Assembly (NCBI RefSeq): GCF_932526225.1
Contig: NC_064034.1
Coordinates: 21,107,747 to 21,171,746 of the forward strand
DNA length: 64,000 nucleotides
Direction of reading: 5' to 3'
Origin: Nematostella vectensis
Taxonomy: Eukaryota > Cnidaria > Anthozoa > Actiniaria > Edwardsiidae
Both the position numbers and the translations under genes were made by a program. Positions 1 through 18,253 of this stretch are shown one piece after another. The notes under the pieces are model-generated. The model saw only the letters and a program-made list of their open reading frames with translations, was not told the DNA's origin and made no database searches. Every line of letters begins with the position of its first letter. Positions within the stretch are counted from its first letter, which is position 1.

Positions 1-3000
1 TTATTTTCGTTTATTATAATAACGCAATTTCATATCGCGTTTATAGGGCGTAGCTCGCGGCAGACCTGAACATTTCGAGACGGACATGCAATTTACGACA
101 TTTGTGAATTGTGGTAAAAACTTGAAGTGAGCGATTGTATTATTAATTACCTCTTAGCCAATGTTATAGGTGATTTTCAAAACAATATCACTATTAACCT
201 AACAGCTTAGACAAGAGAAATACTTGAAAAAAGTATTAGTGGTTCAAACGTTAACAAGATTTCGTCGCACTTCCTTTCTTTATTGGGTTTCCTTGTGTGG
301 GAATGCTAGCCAATGCGGGGACGTTAAAGGGGGAGAGTTTTAAGAATGCCATACCGTCGGAGATTTAGCATTCCCTTTTGACAGGTGTCACACAAAGTTT
401 GATTTTTGTGGAGTTATTGTGATAAACCCCAAAATAGCCGCTGCTGTGAGAAAACTATTATCCCTCCCGCTAGTCCTCGGTCCCGGCTCCACTTGCGCGC
501 AGAACAAGGGAATTAATTGAACGTATCCTCTTTTCCTCTTTGCAGATAGGGTGCATATACAAGCTTAGAGGCGAAACAAGCTGGCTAAGGTTGCAATTCT
601 GGTTTAGGTAAGCTTGTCTTTGGGAGAGTCGAGGAAAACAACTTTTTTGTTTAGATTTGTGTTGACATTTTTTCACTGACTTTGCGTAGCGCAGTAAGCT
701 GCCCATGTTTGACAGGGGTAATCTGACAGATCAAACTTCGTCAGAGGAATTGCCCAATATACCAACACGGGGATACCTCTGGAAATGAGGGAAATATGTG
801 GAATTATCCTCTTATATTCGTGTTTTGCCGAATTGCTGATTTTTCCTTTGATGCCTTTGAACATGGCCTAAACAAGTTACCCCAAGTGCAATTTTAGTGT
901 GTTTTTCTCTAAATGTAAAATTCGTTGATGCCGAGTCTAAAGATTCTTTTGATAAGTTGCCGCTAAGTTTTAAAGGCTCCAGGGGGTCATCGTGAAAGTT
1001 AACGGCCCCGATTTCTTAGAGCGCTTTGCTTAGAAAACCAGCTGGAATCCGAAAAACAAAAGTTGTTCGCTTATTGTCGCCAAATTGTTTCTAAGGGCAG
1101 TTTTTCTCCAGTCATGGAAACGGCGCCCCAAATTCAGTAAAAACAAAGCCAAACAAAAACCCGTTTTCCATGTGTGTCTTTTTCCATTCTTCCCAATTTA
1201 CCTAATCCCATTCAATATTTATAACCTTTTTGTTGAAACGTTTTATTAAAACTTCGCACCTTTTGAGGTGTAAGTCTTGGTCCTGAAAATCATGACTTTT
1301 AACAGACTTCGGTTTGTAAGGGCGGTTCATCTCATGAAGAATTTAATCTCATAATTTTTTTCCTCATGACGCAGTGCTTCAGAAATTAGAAGAATATTGT
1401 TTTGAATTGAAGAGGATTTTATTTTATGGCAATACCCAAAACAAAACAGGTAGAATATCGGAAAAGTTAAACAACCTACACAATTTCTGAAACGCGACCG
1501 TTTTTCTCTCGCCACATGCAATCTTTTATAATCGAACCAAATTCGAACATAAAGGTATCAAATCATATTTTTTCTTGTATATTTTGTTGTTGTTGCAGTT
1601 CTTTCTAAATACTGTTCAACTTTGTGTTGTGAGGATTGCGCTGACCTTGGGAACGGCCTCGTTCTCTTTATTTTCTTGTAGTACCTCTCCAAATATCTTT
1701 TACTTTGGGAAAAAGGATAGGCTTCAGTATTGGAGGCTTGGAGGCTAATTTATGTGAAACCCCATAAAAGCACTTGAATAATCTAAGCTATTTCGCTTGC
1801 TCTTGTGGTGATTAAAAGATTGTGTAATAGAGGCTCAATTCAAACTCAAATTACTCGTAGGTTCGAATCCTTACGTTTTTTGTAGAATACGAGTTTTTTG
1901 GGTGGACCAAATACTATATTCAAAATCTTTACAGTTGGAGAGTTGTAGTACAGTAGGAAATTACGCTATGTATTATGCTAACATGCTATGCTTTGCAAAA
2001 AAAGGGAAAGATAAAAGCTACTAAATCCACAGGTTTACATCGTTAATATAATTAGATTTTCACAATTCGGTTATTGTTAGAATGTGGGATGCAAAATCGT
2101 TAAATAATCGAAGTCATCAAAACTTCAGAGTATAGTTGCCAATTGACACATTTCAGACGTATTTATAAGATTTTGAAGTTCTTGTGTCTTTGTATAAAAT
2201 CGTCGTCTATCATGCGCTTGATGCTCTGTGATGCAAACTGGAATGACCAAAATAACTAGACTTTCTTACCATCCCGTTGATTTGTTATGTTTTGCAAGTA
2301 AAAGAAAATTCTCGAACAATGAAAGTCTGCCACAGGTTATGTTTAGAACAACAGACAATAGACTTGTTACACTCAATTAGACAAGACAATTGAGTAATTT
2401 GTAGTGAGACCATATCACCCGCAAAAACAAACAGTTGCTGCTATAGAGTGTTTTGACACTAGGACTTTAGCGAGGAATCCCAGTCTTTTGAAGTTCTGTG
2501 TCCGGGTTTTGAGTCTCTATACCTTCCTTTATCGTTTTGTTTTTCCTTTTTTGCTACGTTCCCTTGCTGAACACCATGTAAATGTCAGTTCCATTCAAGC
2601 AGGTAAAGCGTTATACTTGGTTCTTGAAAAGGCGTTCATTTATATTTAATACCATGCTAATACCACACAGTTTAAACAATCCACACCGTTTTCCACAGTT
2701 TTGTTCATACATGACATTTCTTTTAAAACGATATCCCAAAGGCATGGAAAGTAGGTTTATTTTTTCAATAGTTTTAAACTATCTTTCTCAAAACTTTTAA
2801 AATTATAAAAAATAAAATGAGTGAGAACTTAAAATTTAAAAAAAATCCATCCCCCCTGCAAAGCACAGGAAGATATTGTAAACACTATTCTAAAAACCTG
2901 GAGTATTTAGATCATTGTTTCTTCTTGCACTCCAGACGGTTCCTAAGGTACTTTGTCTAGCGTGATAGTCTGTGAGTTAGATGCTGTCCGTAAAAGGCTT

Positions 3001-3126
3001 TGTTATTTGAACCACTTGTAAGACTAGTTGAGCTTAGTTAGTTATGTGGTTGGTATGTATCTAGTATATATGTTTTTATTGAATAGGCTAGCCAAATAGA
3101 TTTGTTTTCAATTGTGGCTTCCGTGG
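1..3126. other. Noncoding AT-rich DNA
   Basis: No coding region is supported here. Open frames are short (under about 80 codons), carry no recognisable domain and are not flanked by convincing splice sites that extend them. This stretch lies upstream of the PRDM6-like gene and may contain its promoter and a 5' untranslated exon, because the first coding exon is preceded by a good splice acceptor at 4841. I could not locate that exon. Confidence 0.5.
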
Positions 3127-4668
3127 CTTTCGTAGTCGAGCATCGTAGCGGAGTCGTAGGCTGATTTACACTCTAAGACTTTCGTAGTCGAGCGTCGTAG
3201 CCGAGTCGTTAGCTGATTTACACTCTACGACTTTCGTAGTCCAGCGTCGTAGCGGAGTCGTTAGCTGATTTACACTCTACGACTTTCGTAGTCCAGCGTC
3301 GTAGCGGAGTCGTTAGCTGATTTACACTGTACGACTTTCGTAGTCGAGCATCGTAGCGGAGTCGTAGGCTGATTTACACTCTACGACTTTCGTAGTCTAG
3401 CGTCGTAGCGGAGTCGATAGCTGATTTACCCTCTACGACTTTCGTAGTCCAGCGTCGTAGCGGAGTCGTTAGCTGATTTACACTCTACGACTTTCGTAGT
3501 CCAGCGTCGTAGCGGAGTCGTTAGCTGATTTACACTCTACGACTTTCGTAGTCCAGCGTCGTAGCGGAGTCGTTAGCTGATTTACACTCTACGACTTTCG
3601 TAGTCCAGCGTCGTAGCGGAGTCGTTAGCTGATTTACACTCTACGACTTTCGTAGTCCAGCGTCGTAGCGGAGTCGTTAGCTGATTTACACTCTACCACT
3701 TTCGTAGTCGAGCATCGTAGCGTAGTCGTTAGCTGATTTACACTCTACCACTTTCGTAGTCGAGCATCGTAGCGTAGTCGTTAGCTGATTTACACTCTAC
3801 GACTTTCGTGGTCGAGCATCGTAGCGGAGTCGTTAGCTTATTTACACTCTACGACTTTCGTAGTCCAGCGTCGTAGCGGAGTCGTTAGCTGATTTACACT
3901 CTACGACTTTCGTAGTCGAGCATCGTAGCGGAGTCATAGGCTGATTTACACTCTACGACTTTCGTAGTCCAGCGTCGTAGCGGAGTCGTTAGCTGATTTA
4001 CACTCTACGACTTTCGTAGTCCAGCGTCGTAGCGGAGTCGTTAGCTGATTTACACTCTACGACTTTCGTAGTCCAGCGTCGTAGCGGAGTCGTTAGCTGA
4101 TTTACACTCTACGACTTTCGTAGTCCAGCGTCGTAGCGGAGTCGTTAGCTTATTTACACTCTACGACTTTCGTAGTCCAGCGTCGTAGCGGAGTCGTTAG
4201 CTTATTTACACTGTACGACTTTCGTAGTCCAGCTTCGTAGCGGAGTCGTAGGCTGATTTACACTCTACGACTTTCGTAGTCCAGCGTCGTAGCGGAGTCG
4301 ATAGCTGATTTACCCTCTACGACTTTCGTAGTCCAGCGTCGTAGCGGAGTCGTTAGCTGATTTACACTCTACGACTTTCGTAGTCCAGCGTCGTAGCGGA
4401 GTCGTTAGCTGATTTACACTCTACGACTTTCGTAGTCCAGCGTCGTAGCGGAGTCGTTAGCTGATTTACACTCTACGACTTTCGTAGTCCAGCGTCGTAG
4501 CGGAGTCGTTAGCTGATTTACACTCTACCACTTTCGTAGTCGAGCATCGTAGCGTAGTCGTTAGCTGATTTACACTCTACGACTTTCGTAGTCGAGCATC
4601 GTAGCGGAGTCGTTAGCTGATTTACACTCTACGACTTTCGTAGTCCAGCGTCGTAGCGGAGTCGTTAG
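3127..4668. repeat. 52-bp minisatellite, about 30 units
   Basis: A tandem array with a period of 52 bp; for example the motif CACTCTACGACTTTCG recurs at 3481 and 3533. Units are very similar and differ at a few recurring positions (CCAGCGTCG versus CGAGCATCG, GTTAGCTGA versus GTAGGCTGA, GCGGAG versus GCGTAG). Each typical unit contains the small inverted repeat CTACGA-CTT-TCGTAG. The array ends about 170 bp before the first coding exon of the PRDM6-like gene. It lies either in a 5' intron or in the upstream flank. Confidence 0.97.
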
Positions 4669-4843
4669 GGGGTGCTCATTCAAGGGATCTTAGATTTTAC
4701 AGATCGTCAATAATAGACTAAAATACTACTTTTTGTTGATCGACAGGGGGGGTTGTATGCCTGCCCCTCTGGGCCCTCCACAAGGTTCACGCCTGTAATT
4801 TTACGTAAAAATAATCGTAACAGGGTTTTATTTTGTTACAGAT

Positions 4844-5518
4844 ATGGCGTCATCAAGCTCTGACACTGAGTTCCAGGACTCTCCCGGACGTGACCAAATT
4901 TCCTGGGAGGACCTGTATAGTTATCTTTACGGTCACGTGACCTTGAAGCCCTTGGAGCCGCTGGATCTGAAGGCTATACGCTGCAAACGGCGCCGGGACA
5001 GTGAATCGAGTATTGATGGCACAGGTACGTGAGACTCTGAATCCGACATGTGTGATGAATACTTAAAGGATGGTTTCCATATGATCGCACTGTATCGCAC
5101 CTTATTTGACCGTACGATCGCAATCGGTCGCAAAGTGGGTTACATATGATCGCACACGATCGCAGGATAAGTTTTCGTATAATCGCAAACGGTCACTTGA
5201 CACGAGCCTTTACTGCCGAAGTAATCGATGCAAGTGAGATGTGAGTTTCAAATGGATTTAGTGAACTAAATCCATTTTGATCGTTGTGCAATCAATCCAT
5301 CCTACAATACAAGAGGCTCCATCGTTTTACTAAAGGGTGAAATAATAGAGGAAGGATGATATTTTTACGATAAGATATTTTCATCTCCCTAAAAAATATC
5401 GTTAACGGCAACCAGGACTCCTACTTATACCAGCAATGCTGATGCTGAAGGGGCTATCCTGGAATGGTTAAAAATGATTGTAATGATCATAGCTATTTTA
5501 ATAACGAAAGTGATAGTG

Positions 5519-5617
<99 letters not shown>

Positions 5618-8459
5618 TCTTGTGTACTCCCCAGTTCCCGTCAAGAGCCCGCGGTCCTCCCCGCCACTGGCGGCTTTCGTGTTCCCGGATGAAGTTCGCT
5701 TGTGCAAGTCGAGCATCCCTGGGGCCAAGTTTGGGGTCTGTGCAGCTCACCCCATTCCCCCGGGCACGTGGATCGGCCCATTCGAGGGTCAGATTGTGAC
5801 GAGGGAGGAGGTCATCAAAAGAGAACTGGACACTAGTTACATGTGGGAGGTAGGTTTATTTCCACAGAAAATACAAATCAATTAGCTCTGTCAGGTAACT
5901 GACTGACAAAGGTCGCCTAGCTATTGTGTCTAGTACCTAAAGCCCACCAAGCATCAAACAGCTGGCTCACAAGAGGCTCTGAAATGACAGTAACGTTTAT
6001 TTAAAAGTTCGTACTTTCTTTTTATACAGTGGTACTCCCTTCACTCGAAACCTCAATGGAAACTGTTCGAGGTATATCAGGGAGTTCAGGTTATCCGAAT
6101 GACTACACAAAAGTATATAAGGAACTTCGCTTGTTGGGGCTTCACTTTGCTATAAGATGAACGCCGCTCAGCTAATATGATATCTCCGTAACCCCCCCCC
6201 CCCCCTCCCCCTAGTATTTCAGTCCTGATACTTATACCTTAAAGTAAGGTACAAAAGTACATTCTGGGAAAAGAGATTCGATATATTTAATTTCGTTTCA
6301 GATCTACAAAGAGGGCCGATTCAGCCATTACATCGACGGCAAGGATGAACATCTATCGAGCTGGATGCGGTTTATTCAGTGCGCGCGTTATCAGGAGGAA
6401 CAGAATATGACCGTGTTCCAATACTGTGGGAACATCTACTACCGCGCTTACAAGCATATCCCTAAGGGACGAGAACTCCGCGTCTGGTACGACGATAAGT
6501 ACTCGGAGCTAATCGATATCCCGGCGCTGCTGAAGGGACAAAAAGGTAAGGATGTTATCGTGCGACGATAAATGGTTGGAACAAATCGATATCCCGGCGC
6601 CACTAAACTGAAGTGACCGCAGTGCATTGTTGGAAACTTCAAGGTATACCGACTTGAGTCAGCGGTAGCTGAATTTGAGTGATAGTGTGAAACTTGGAAA
6701 AAGGGTAGAGGTTCTCTTTTTTTTGTCCATTACTCACAATTTTGCGCAAAAGTGCTCAGGAGTGAATGGGTTAATAAATTTTTTTTGTAGAAGGTGGTGA
6801 CTTGATTTCGCTTCTATTTGCCCTCCAGATGGCGGTGTGTATTGGAAATCGCCGTCAAATGGTCATGTCAGGGATAATGAGCTGTTCTATCACAGAGAAA
6901 ACAGACCGGTTAGTACCACCATCTGTCAAAGAATCGGTACAATGGCTACCTTTACCAATCGGTACAATGGGCACCTTTACCAATCGGTACAATGGGCACC
7001 TTTACCAATCGGTACAATGGGCACCTTTACCAATCAGTACAATGGGCACCTTTACCAATCGGTACAATGGGCACCTTTACCAATCGGTACAATGAGCACC
7101 TTTACCAATCGGTACAATGGGCACCTTTACCAATCGGTACAATGAGCACCTTTACCAATCGGTACAATGGGCACCTTTACCAATCGGTACAATGAGCACC
7201 TTTACCAATCGGTACAATGGGCACCTTTACCAATCGGTACAATGGGCACCTTTACCAATCGGTACAATGGGCACCTTTACCAATCGGTACAATGGGCACC
7301 TTTACCAATCGGTACAATCGGCACCTTTACCAATCGGTACAATGGGCACCTTTACCAATCGGTACAATGGGCACCTTTACCAATCGGTACAATGAGCACC
7401 TTTACCAATCGGTACAATGGGCACCTTTACCAATCGGTACAATGAGCACCTTTACCAATCGGTACAATGGGCACCTTTACCAATCGGTACAATGGGCACC
7501 TTTACCAATCGGTACAATGGGCACCTTTACCAATCGGTACAATGAGCACCTTTACCAATCGGTACAATGGGCACCTTTACCAATCGGTACAATGAGCACC
7601 TTTACCAATCGGTACAATGGGCACCTTTACCAATCGGTACAATGGGCACCTTTACCAATCGGTACAATGGGCACCTTTACCAATCGGTACAATGGGCACC
7701 TTTACCAATCGGTACAATGGGCACCTTTACCAATCGGTACAATGGGCACCTTTACCAATCGGTACAATGGCCACATTTACCTTGACATATTTCTTTTGTC
7801 TCTCTTTGTCAACCGCCTTTGTCGTCCTAGCCAAATGTTTAGTGTACAAAAGCATGTTTTTTTTCAAATTGGTAAATAAAGTATAACTTTAGATAGTTAT
7901 TTTTTTAATTTCTTAAAATAATTAAATATATTGAATGTATTGAACACCTACGTCACTCCATTACCTTCATTTGTCTTCACCCCCAGTTCAACTATTACTC
8001 ACCCCTTATAAACTGTTTCGACAGATCGACGGTGGGAACCCACACATGACGCATCACCAGTCATTGTACCCCGTCGACCTCAAAGACGCCACAGAGCCGA
8101 GTATTTGGCGCTGCGGTCAGTGCAGCCAGACCTTTAGCCAGCGTGTGCTTTTACAGATGCACATTTGTTCCCAGGCCCCGGATAAACCCTATCAGTGCGG
8201 CCACTGCCCGGCCTCGTTCCAAGAAGCCAGTGACTTACGTGATCACGTGGTCAGTCACATCAACGAAAAGCCATTCAAGTGCGGATTTTGCGGAAGGTCA
8301 TTTGCTGGTGCGACGACACTTAACAATCACATTCGAACACATACCGGAGAGAAACCTTTCAAGTGTTTGAAGTGTAACAAGCAGTTTACGCAATCGACGC
8401 AATTGAGCCGACATCAGAAATCGCCAGAAGAGTGTGTAGGGAGTAAAATATCATCCTAA
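4844..8459 (+). CDS. PRDM6: PR/SET-domain zinc-finger protein, PRDM6-like (5 coding exons)
   Basis: Coding exons: 4844-5024, 5635-5849, 6302-6545, 6829-6908, 8025-8459. Phases join cleanly and give 384 aa. Residues about 83-205 form a PR/SET domain ([20 protein letters not shown], then [18 protein letters not shown], then [11 protein letters not shown]). Residues 268-377 hold four zinc fingers. The first (C270, C273, H286, C288) and the last (C354, C357, H370, C377) are C2HC-like. The middle two are C2H2 with a TGEKPFKC linker after finger 3. Finger order and sequence ([20 protein letters not shown]) match vertebrate PRDM6, a nuclear chromatin and transcription regulator of smooth-muscle genes. 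The vertebrate protein is longer, mainly N-terminally. The start ATG follows a splice acceptor by two bases, so an untranslated first exon is likely. The exon 4 donor is GTTAGT, and exon 5 was placed at 8025 because only that acceptor keeps the phase. Family identity is sure; exon 4 is the least certain part. Confidence 0.9.
5250..5277. repeat. Perfect 13-bp inverted repeat in PRDM6-like intron 1
   Basis: AAATGGATTTAGT (5250-5262) and ACTAAATCCATTT (5265-5277) are exact reverse complements separated by two bases. It lies in the first coding intron. No known element was recognised. Confidence 0.9.
5519..5617. repeat. (AAT)n microsatellite
   Basis: About 33 uninterrupted AAT/ATA triplets, ending 17 bp before the acceptor of PRDM6-like coding exon 2. 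Open frames across it (poly-Asn, poly-Ile, poly-Leu, poly-Tyr) are artefacts of the repeat. It is intronic because the exon's acceptor, CCCCAG, ends at 5634. Confidence 0.98.
6932..7781. repeat. 25-bp minisatellite in PRDM6-like last intron, about 34 units
   Basis: Tandem units of 25 bp built on CGGTACAATGGGCACC followed by TTTACCAAT. Variants such as AATGAGCACC recur. Because 25 is one more than a multiple of three and the consensus has no stop codon on the + strand, all three + frames stay open for long stretches and encode the same cyclic peptide. This explains the long apparent frames up to 220 codons. Nothing suggests it is translated: it starts just after the exon 4 donor and ends before the exon 5 acceptor. 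Confidence 0.97.
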
Positions 8460-8567
8460 CCTCAGAGACGGCCTGAACAAATCAGAACACTAAAACAGTG
8501 CCATATTGCCCGTGCATTATTGATGTTCGAAGACTGCGGGAGTTCTATTTTTTCTTGTAAATATATA

Positions 8568-8586
8568 AACGTACACGGTGTACGTT
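8568..8586. repeat. Inverted repeat downstream of PRDM6-like stop
   Basis: AACGTACAC and GTGTACGTT flank a single G, about 110 bp after the stop codon, so it is probably in the 3' UTR. It could form a short hairpin in the mRNA. No function is assigned. Confidence 0.7.
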
Positions 8587-8885
8587 TTCGAATCGCTCAT
8601 TCACAAATTGTATAGTTTTTAAAGGGTTGTATATAGGGAAAGTGCACACACCTTTGCTGTTTCAGACCCATGCTGGCTTTCCTAAGACTGAGTAGGCTCC
8701 ATATTTACTATAAATAGTGTGGGGCAGACAGTTTAGGGCAGTACGAGGAACTAGAGACAAATAACATCAACCCTCTTGTTACGGTGAAGGCCCTGTTTGT
8801 GTAGTTTGCATGCTTGCTATGCAACAGGCTACGTCGGCAGCTGCAAATCTTGTTTACGCATGAATTATCAGTTTTCCGAAGGCCA

Positions 8886-9080
8886 CGATAAAAAACCGTG
8901 AATCACAGAAATCTTACGACGTAACCACCTAAAACTCACGGTGTAGCCACCGAAATTTCACGATGTAGCCACGGAAAACTCACGATGTAACCACGGAAAT
9001 CTCTCGATGTAACAACGGAAATCTAACGATGTAACCACGGAAATCTTACGATGTAAAACCACTAAAATCTCATGTCGTAG
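8886..9080. repeat. Degenerate ~24-bp tandem repeat, about 8 units
   Basis: Diverged tandem copies of a unit resembling CACGATGTAACCACGGAAAT, with spacing near 24 bp. It lies between the PRDM6-like and TESK-like genes. The remainder of 8460-10717 holds the PRDM6-like 3' UTR and the TESK upstream region; I see no further gene there. Confidence 0.85.
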
Positions 9081-10717
9081 TCAATTTTCAATTTCACCCC
9101 GGCAAGTCTCGCGTTTAGCTGTGTGCTTATACACCTATTTCAAGTAAGGTTGCATTCGACAATCCGTGTGTCGTAGCCCACAATGGCTTATGGGTGACGA
9201 AGTATAAATGGCTGAATCCGGCTTTGAAAACCACGTGAATACTTTGAGAGGCATAGGGAACAAGAATGCAACAACTTTCATAACCTGAATTAACCTGTAT
9301 TTGATTTTATTTACGCTTATTTGCTTATTCATTTGATACCCATGAAGCATTGCGGCCTGGGACACATGGATACATACGGCTTATGGATAATACGACGTTT
9401 AAAAACTGTTTAGACTGATTTTATAAAATGATTACATAGCCTCGGACGGCTTTATTTCGCTTAGCTTACTAATTTATTGCCTTTCGTTCATATTAAAACA
9501 CCATTAAATATGTATCTTAGATTTGTTACTGTTATCGTTAATGGTTTTATTTGACTTATTTATCCATGAATCTGCATGCCCAAGGCTTCAAACCGGTTAA
9601 CATGAATAACAAATGTAGGTTCCTTTTTATGAGCGGAAAACGAGCTGGTTACGCAAGGGCTTTTGATTCATTGTTCAACAAAATTAAGGGTACGTGTTTG
9701 CGGCTGAATTGACCCAAAAGAAAAAGTTGATTGCTTTAGCACTTTTCATATCTCGATTTTTATTAAAAACGATTGGAATTATTATGTCCTTTCTTCATTT
9801 TAGTGACTATCCATGCACATTCCTAGATACCATTGATACCTTTAAAGCCTCCCTTATACACCCCTTCTTTCCCCTTATACTGTTCAATTTCAGGGGTTCT
9901 CAGCTATGAGCATATCAGGAGATCCCTATATGCTCAAAGTTTTCTTCCAAAAAATAATCCTATCTAAAAACATAACCGTCCCGGCCTTGATGGAAATATG
10001 AGTTCACAAGTGGTTAATAAAACATGAGGTCCATCGGTAAATGGGCTTCTAAAGCATTCTAAGGCGACGAAGGGTAAATTTCGTGATGCTAAGCTCTGTC
10101 GTGACACCATTAGGTGGTTGACGTTCTGGCGTGACTATGACACGTAGCCCAGCAAATAAATGTGTGTTAAATTTAGTCACGAAGACTTGATTCTGTACTC
10201 ATGCCGCTAACGGTAGTTTTTCTTTTATATTTGGCGAATTCTGAAAGGTAAACTCCAATCGTGATCGGTTGATCTTTAATGACGGAAACCAAAGTTACTG
10301 AACGCAGCCAAAACATTCTACATTGGCAATAATGGTCGTGGGAATTAAATTTTGACAGGCTTCGTTAACTTTACGAAGAATTAAGACTATAAAATCGCCT
10401 GTCAAAATATGAGAAATGACCCTTTTAATGCGCTCCCCGCGAAAGAATAACATCGTTTCGCCTCATAAAGTCATATTTGTTGTTATTATTTTGGTCATGT
10501 CACGGTTTCGTGACTGCACATAAGGTGAGAAAGTTATTTATTGACCAATCAAAGAGCGAGTTGCGCGATAATTCCCATGGCCCTTTGCGCACCCGCCTGT
10601 GTAGTTGTACCTATCGCCTTCCGGTTGAGCGTACAGATATCTCCAACATGTACACGATCGAGCCGAAAACACGGCCTGTTCTACAGATATTCCACGTCTA
10701 GAAATATAGGGTCACCT

Positions 10718-17269
<6,552 letters not shown>

Positions 17270-18253
17270 TGGCTTTGTCCTCGCATAGTCTCTCTCCAGC
17301 TGAAAGTCCCGCTCTTCCGTTTCCAGTTATCTCCCTCCACACACATTGTTTATGCCAAAAGAAGAAATACCAAGCAGAGGTGAACTTGCCTGTACATGTG
17401 TAGGCTGGATTAGCGCTCTCGCTGCGCCCACCTTCCTATCGGAGCAAATGGATACAGCTTGATCCAGTTCCCAGCGTTTTGCGGGACATCTACCGTACAA
17501 TCAAAACGTTGCTTGACAAACGAAAAAGCTTTCAGATAGCACGATTTCAAAGATTTCACAGAGTTTATAAATATTTGTATATTGATAGACTTCCAATTTA
17601 ATTATGTTTTCTTTAAATTTGTTGTGAAATTCTAAATTGCAGATATGGTAAATATTTATTTCGTGACGAGAATTTATTAAGATAACTCCCATATACATTT
17701 ATTCGTGTAAATTTGTTTTTATAAGAAATAAAACCTTTTTCTTTCATGATGAAAAAATATCATCTACAAATTAAATTTTGGATATAAATGACGGGACATT
17801 GTATGCTCTTTACTCTTGCACTGTCTCATTGAAATCAATATACTTTTCGTTAATTATTTAAAATAATTTTTTTCAAAGTTTTGTATATAGCCAAGTGGTT
17901 ACAAGAATTCGTATGGTTACAAGAATTTGACCAGCGAAACTAAAAAAGATGTATTTAAATAAAAAATAGTTGTAGATAAAGTATTATAACGTGTAACGTG
18001 TAAGAGATTTTCATTGTGAATGTGATCACATTGTATGTGTGATGTGATTGGAAAATGCTCATTCATGAAAAATGTCACGAATTATTTTAATGTTATTAAA
18101 ATAATATTAGATTTATCCTGTTTCGATATAAACACACCCTATCCCGACGCCTTCTTGGCATTGGACAGAGACGCAACAAAGTGAAAAGTAAAATAATTTG
18201 TTAGAAAAAAAAAATGTAAGTTAGTATCAGATGTCCTGTAGCAGATTAGTAGC
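17270..18253 (+). other. TESK-like 3' UTR and flank
   Basis: AT-rich DNA after the TESK-like stop codon. A canonical poly(A) signal is at 17727-17732, giving a 3' UTR of roughly 460-480 nt. Nothing else is recognised before the 43-bp satellite starts. Confidence 0.6.
17727..17732 (+). terminator. Poly(A) signal AATAAA, TESK-like gene
   Basis: Exact AATAAA, 458 bp after the stop codon and on the coding strand. It is followed by a T-rich stretch (CCTTTTTCTTTC) that fits a downstream element. Confidence 0.55.

Noticed and set aside
1801-1880. Possible tRNA gene, from a GGTTCGAATCC-type B box at about 1859
   Set aside because: The T-arm does not pair correctly, no proper A box or acceptor stem is found upstream, and no cloverleaf can be drawn. 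At most a tRNA-derived relic.
5464-5799. Poly-asparagine protein
   Set aside because: The frame crosses an AAT microsatellite that is intronic; the downstream part overlaps a PRDM6-like exon in the wrong frame.
7217-7879. 220-codon open frame
   Set aside because: It consists of the 25-bp repeat, which lacks stop codons in all + frames, and lies in an intron of the PRDM6-like gene.
7987-8024. Earlier start of the last PRDM6-like exon at the CCCCAG acceptor (7987)
   Set aside because: It would break the reading phase from exon 4 (6829-6908). The acceptor at 8024 keeps it. It would be valid only if exon 4 were skipped or ended differently.
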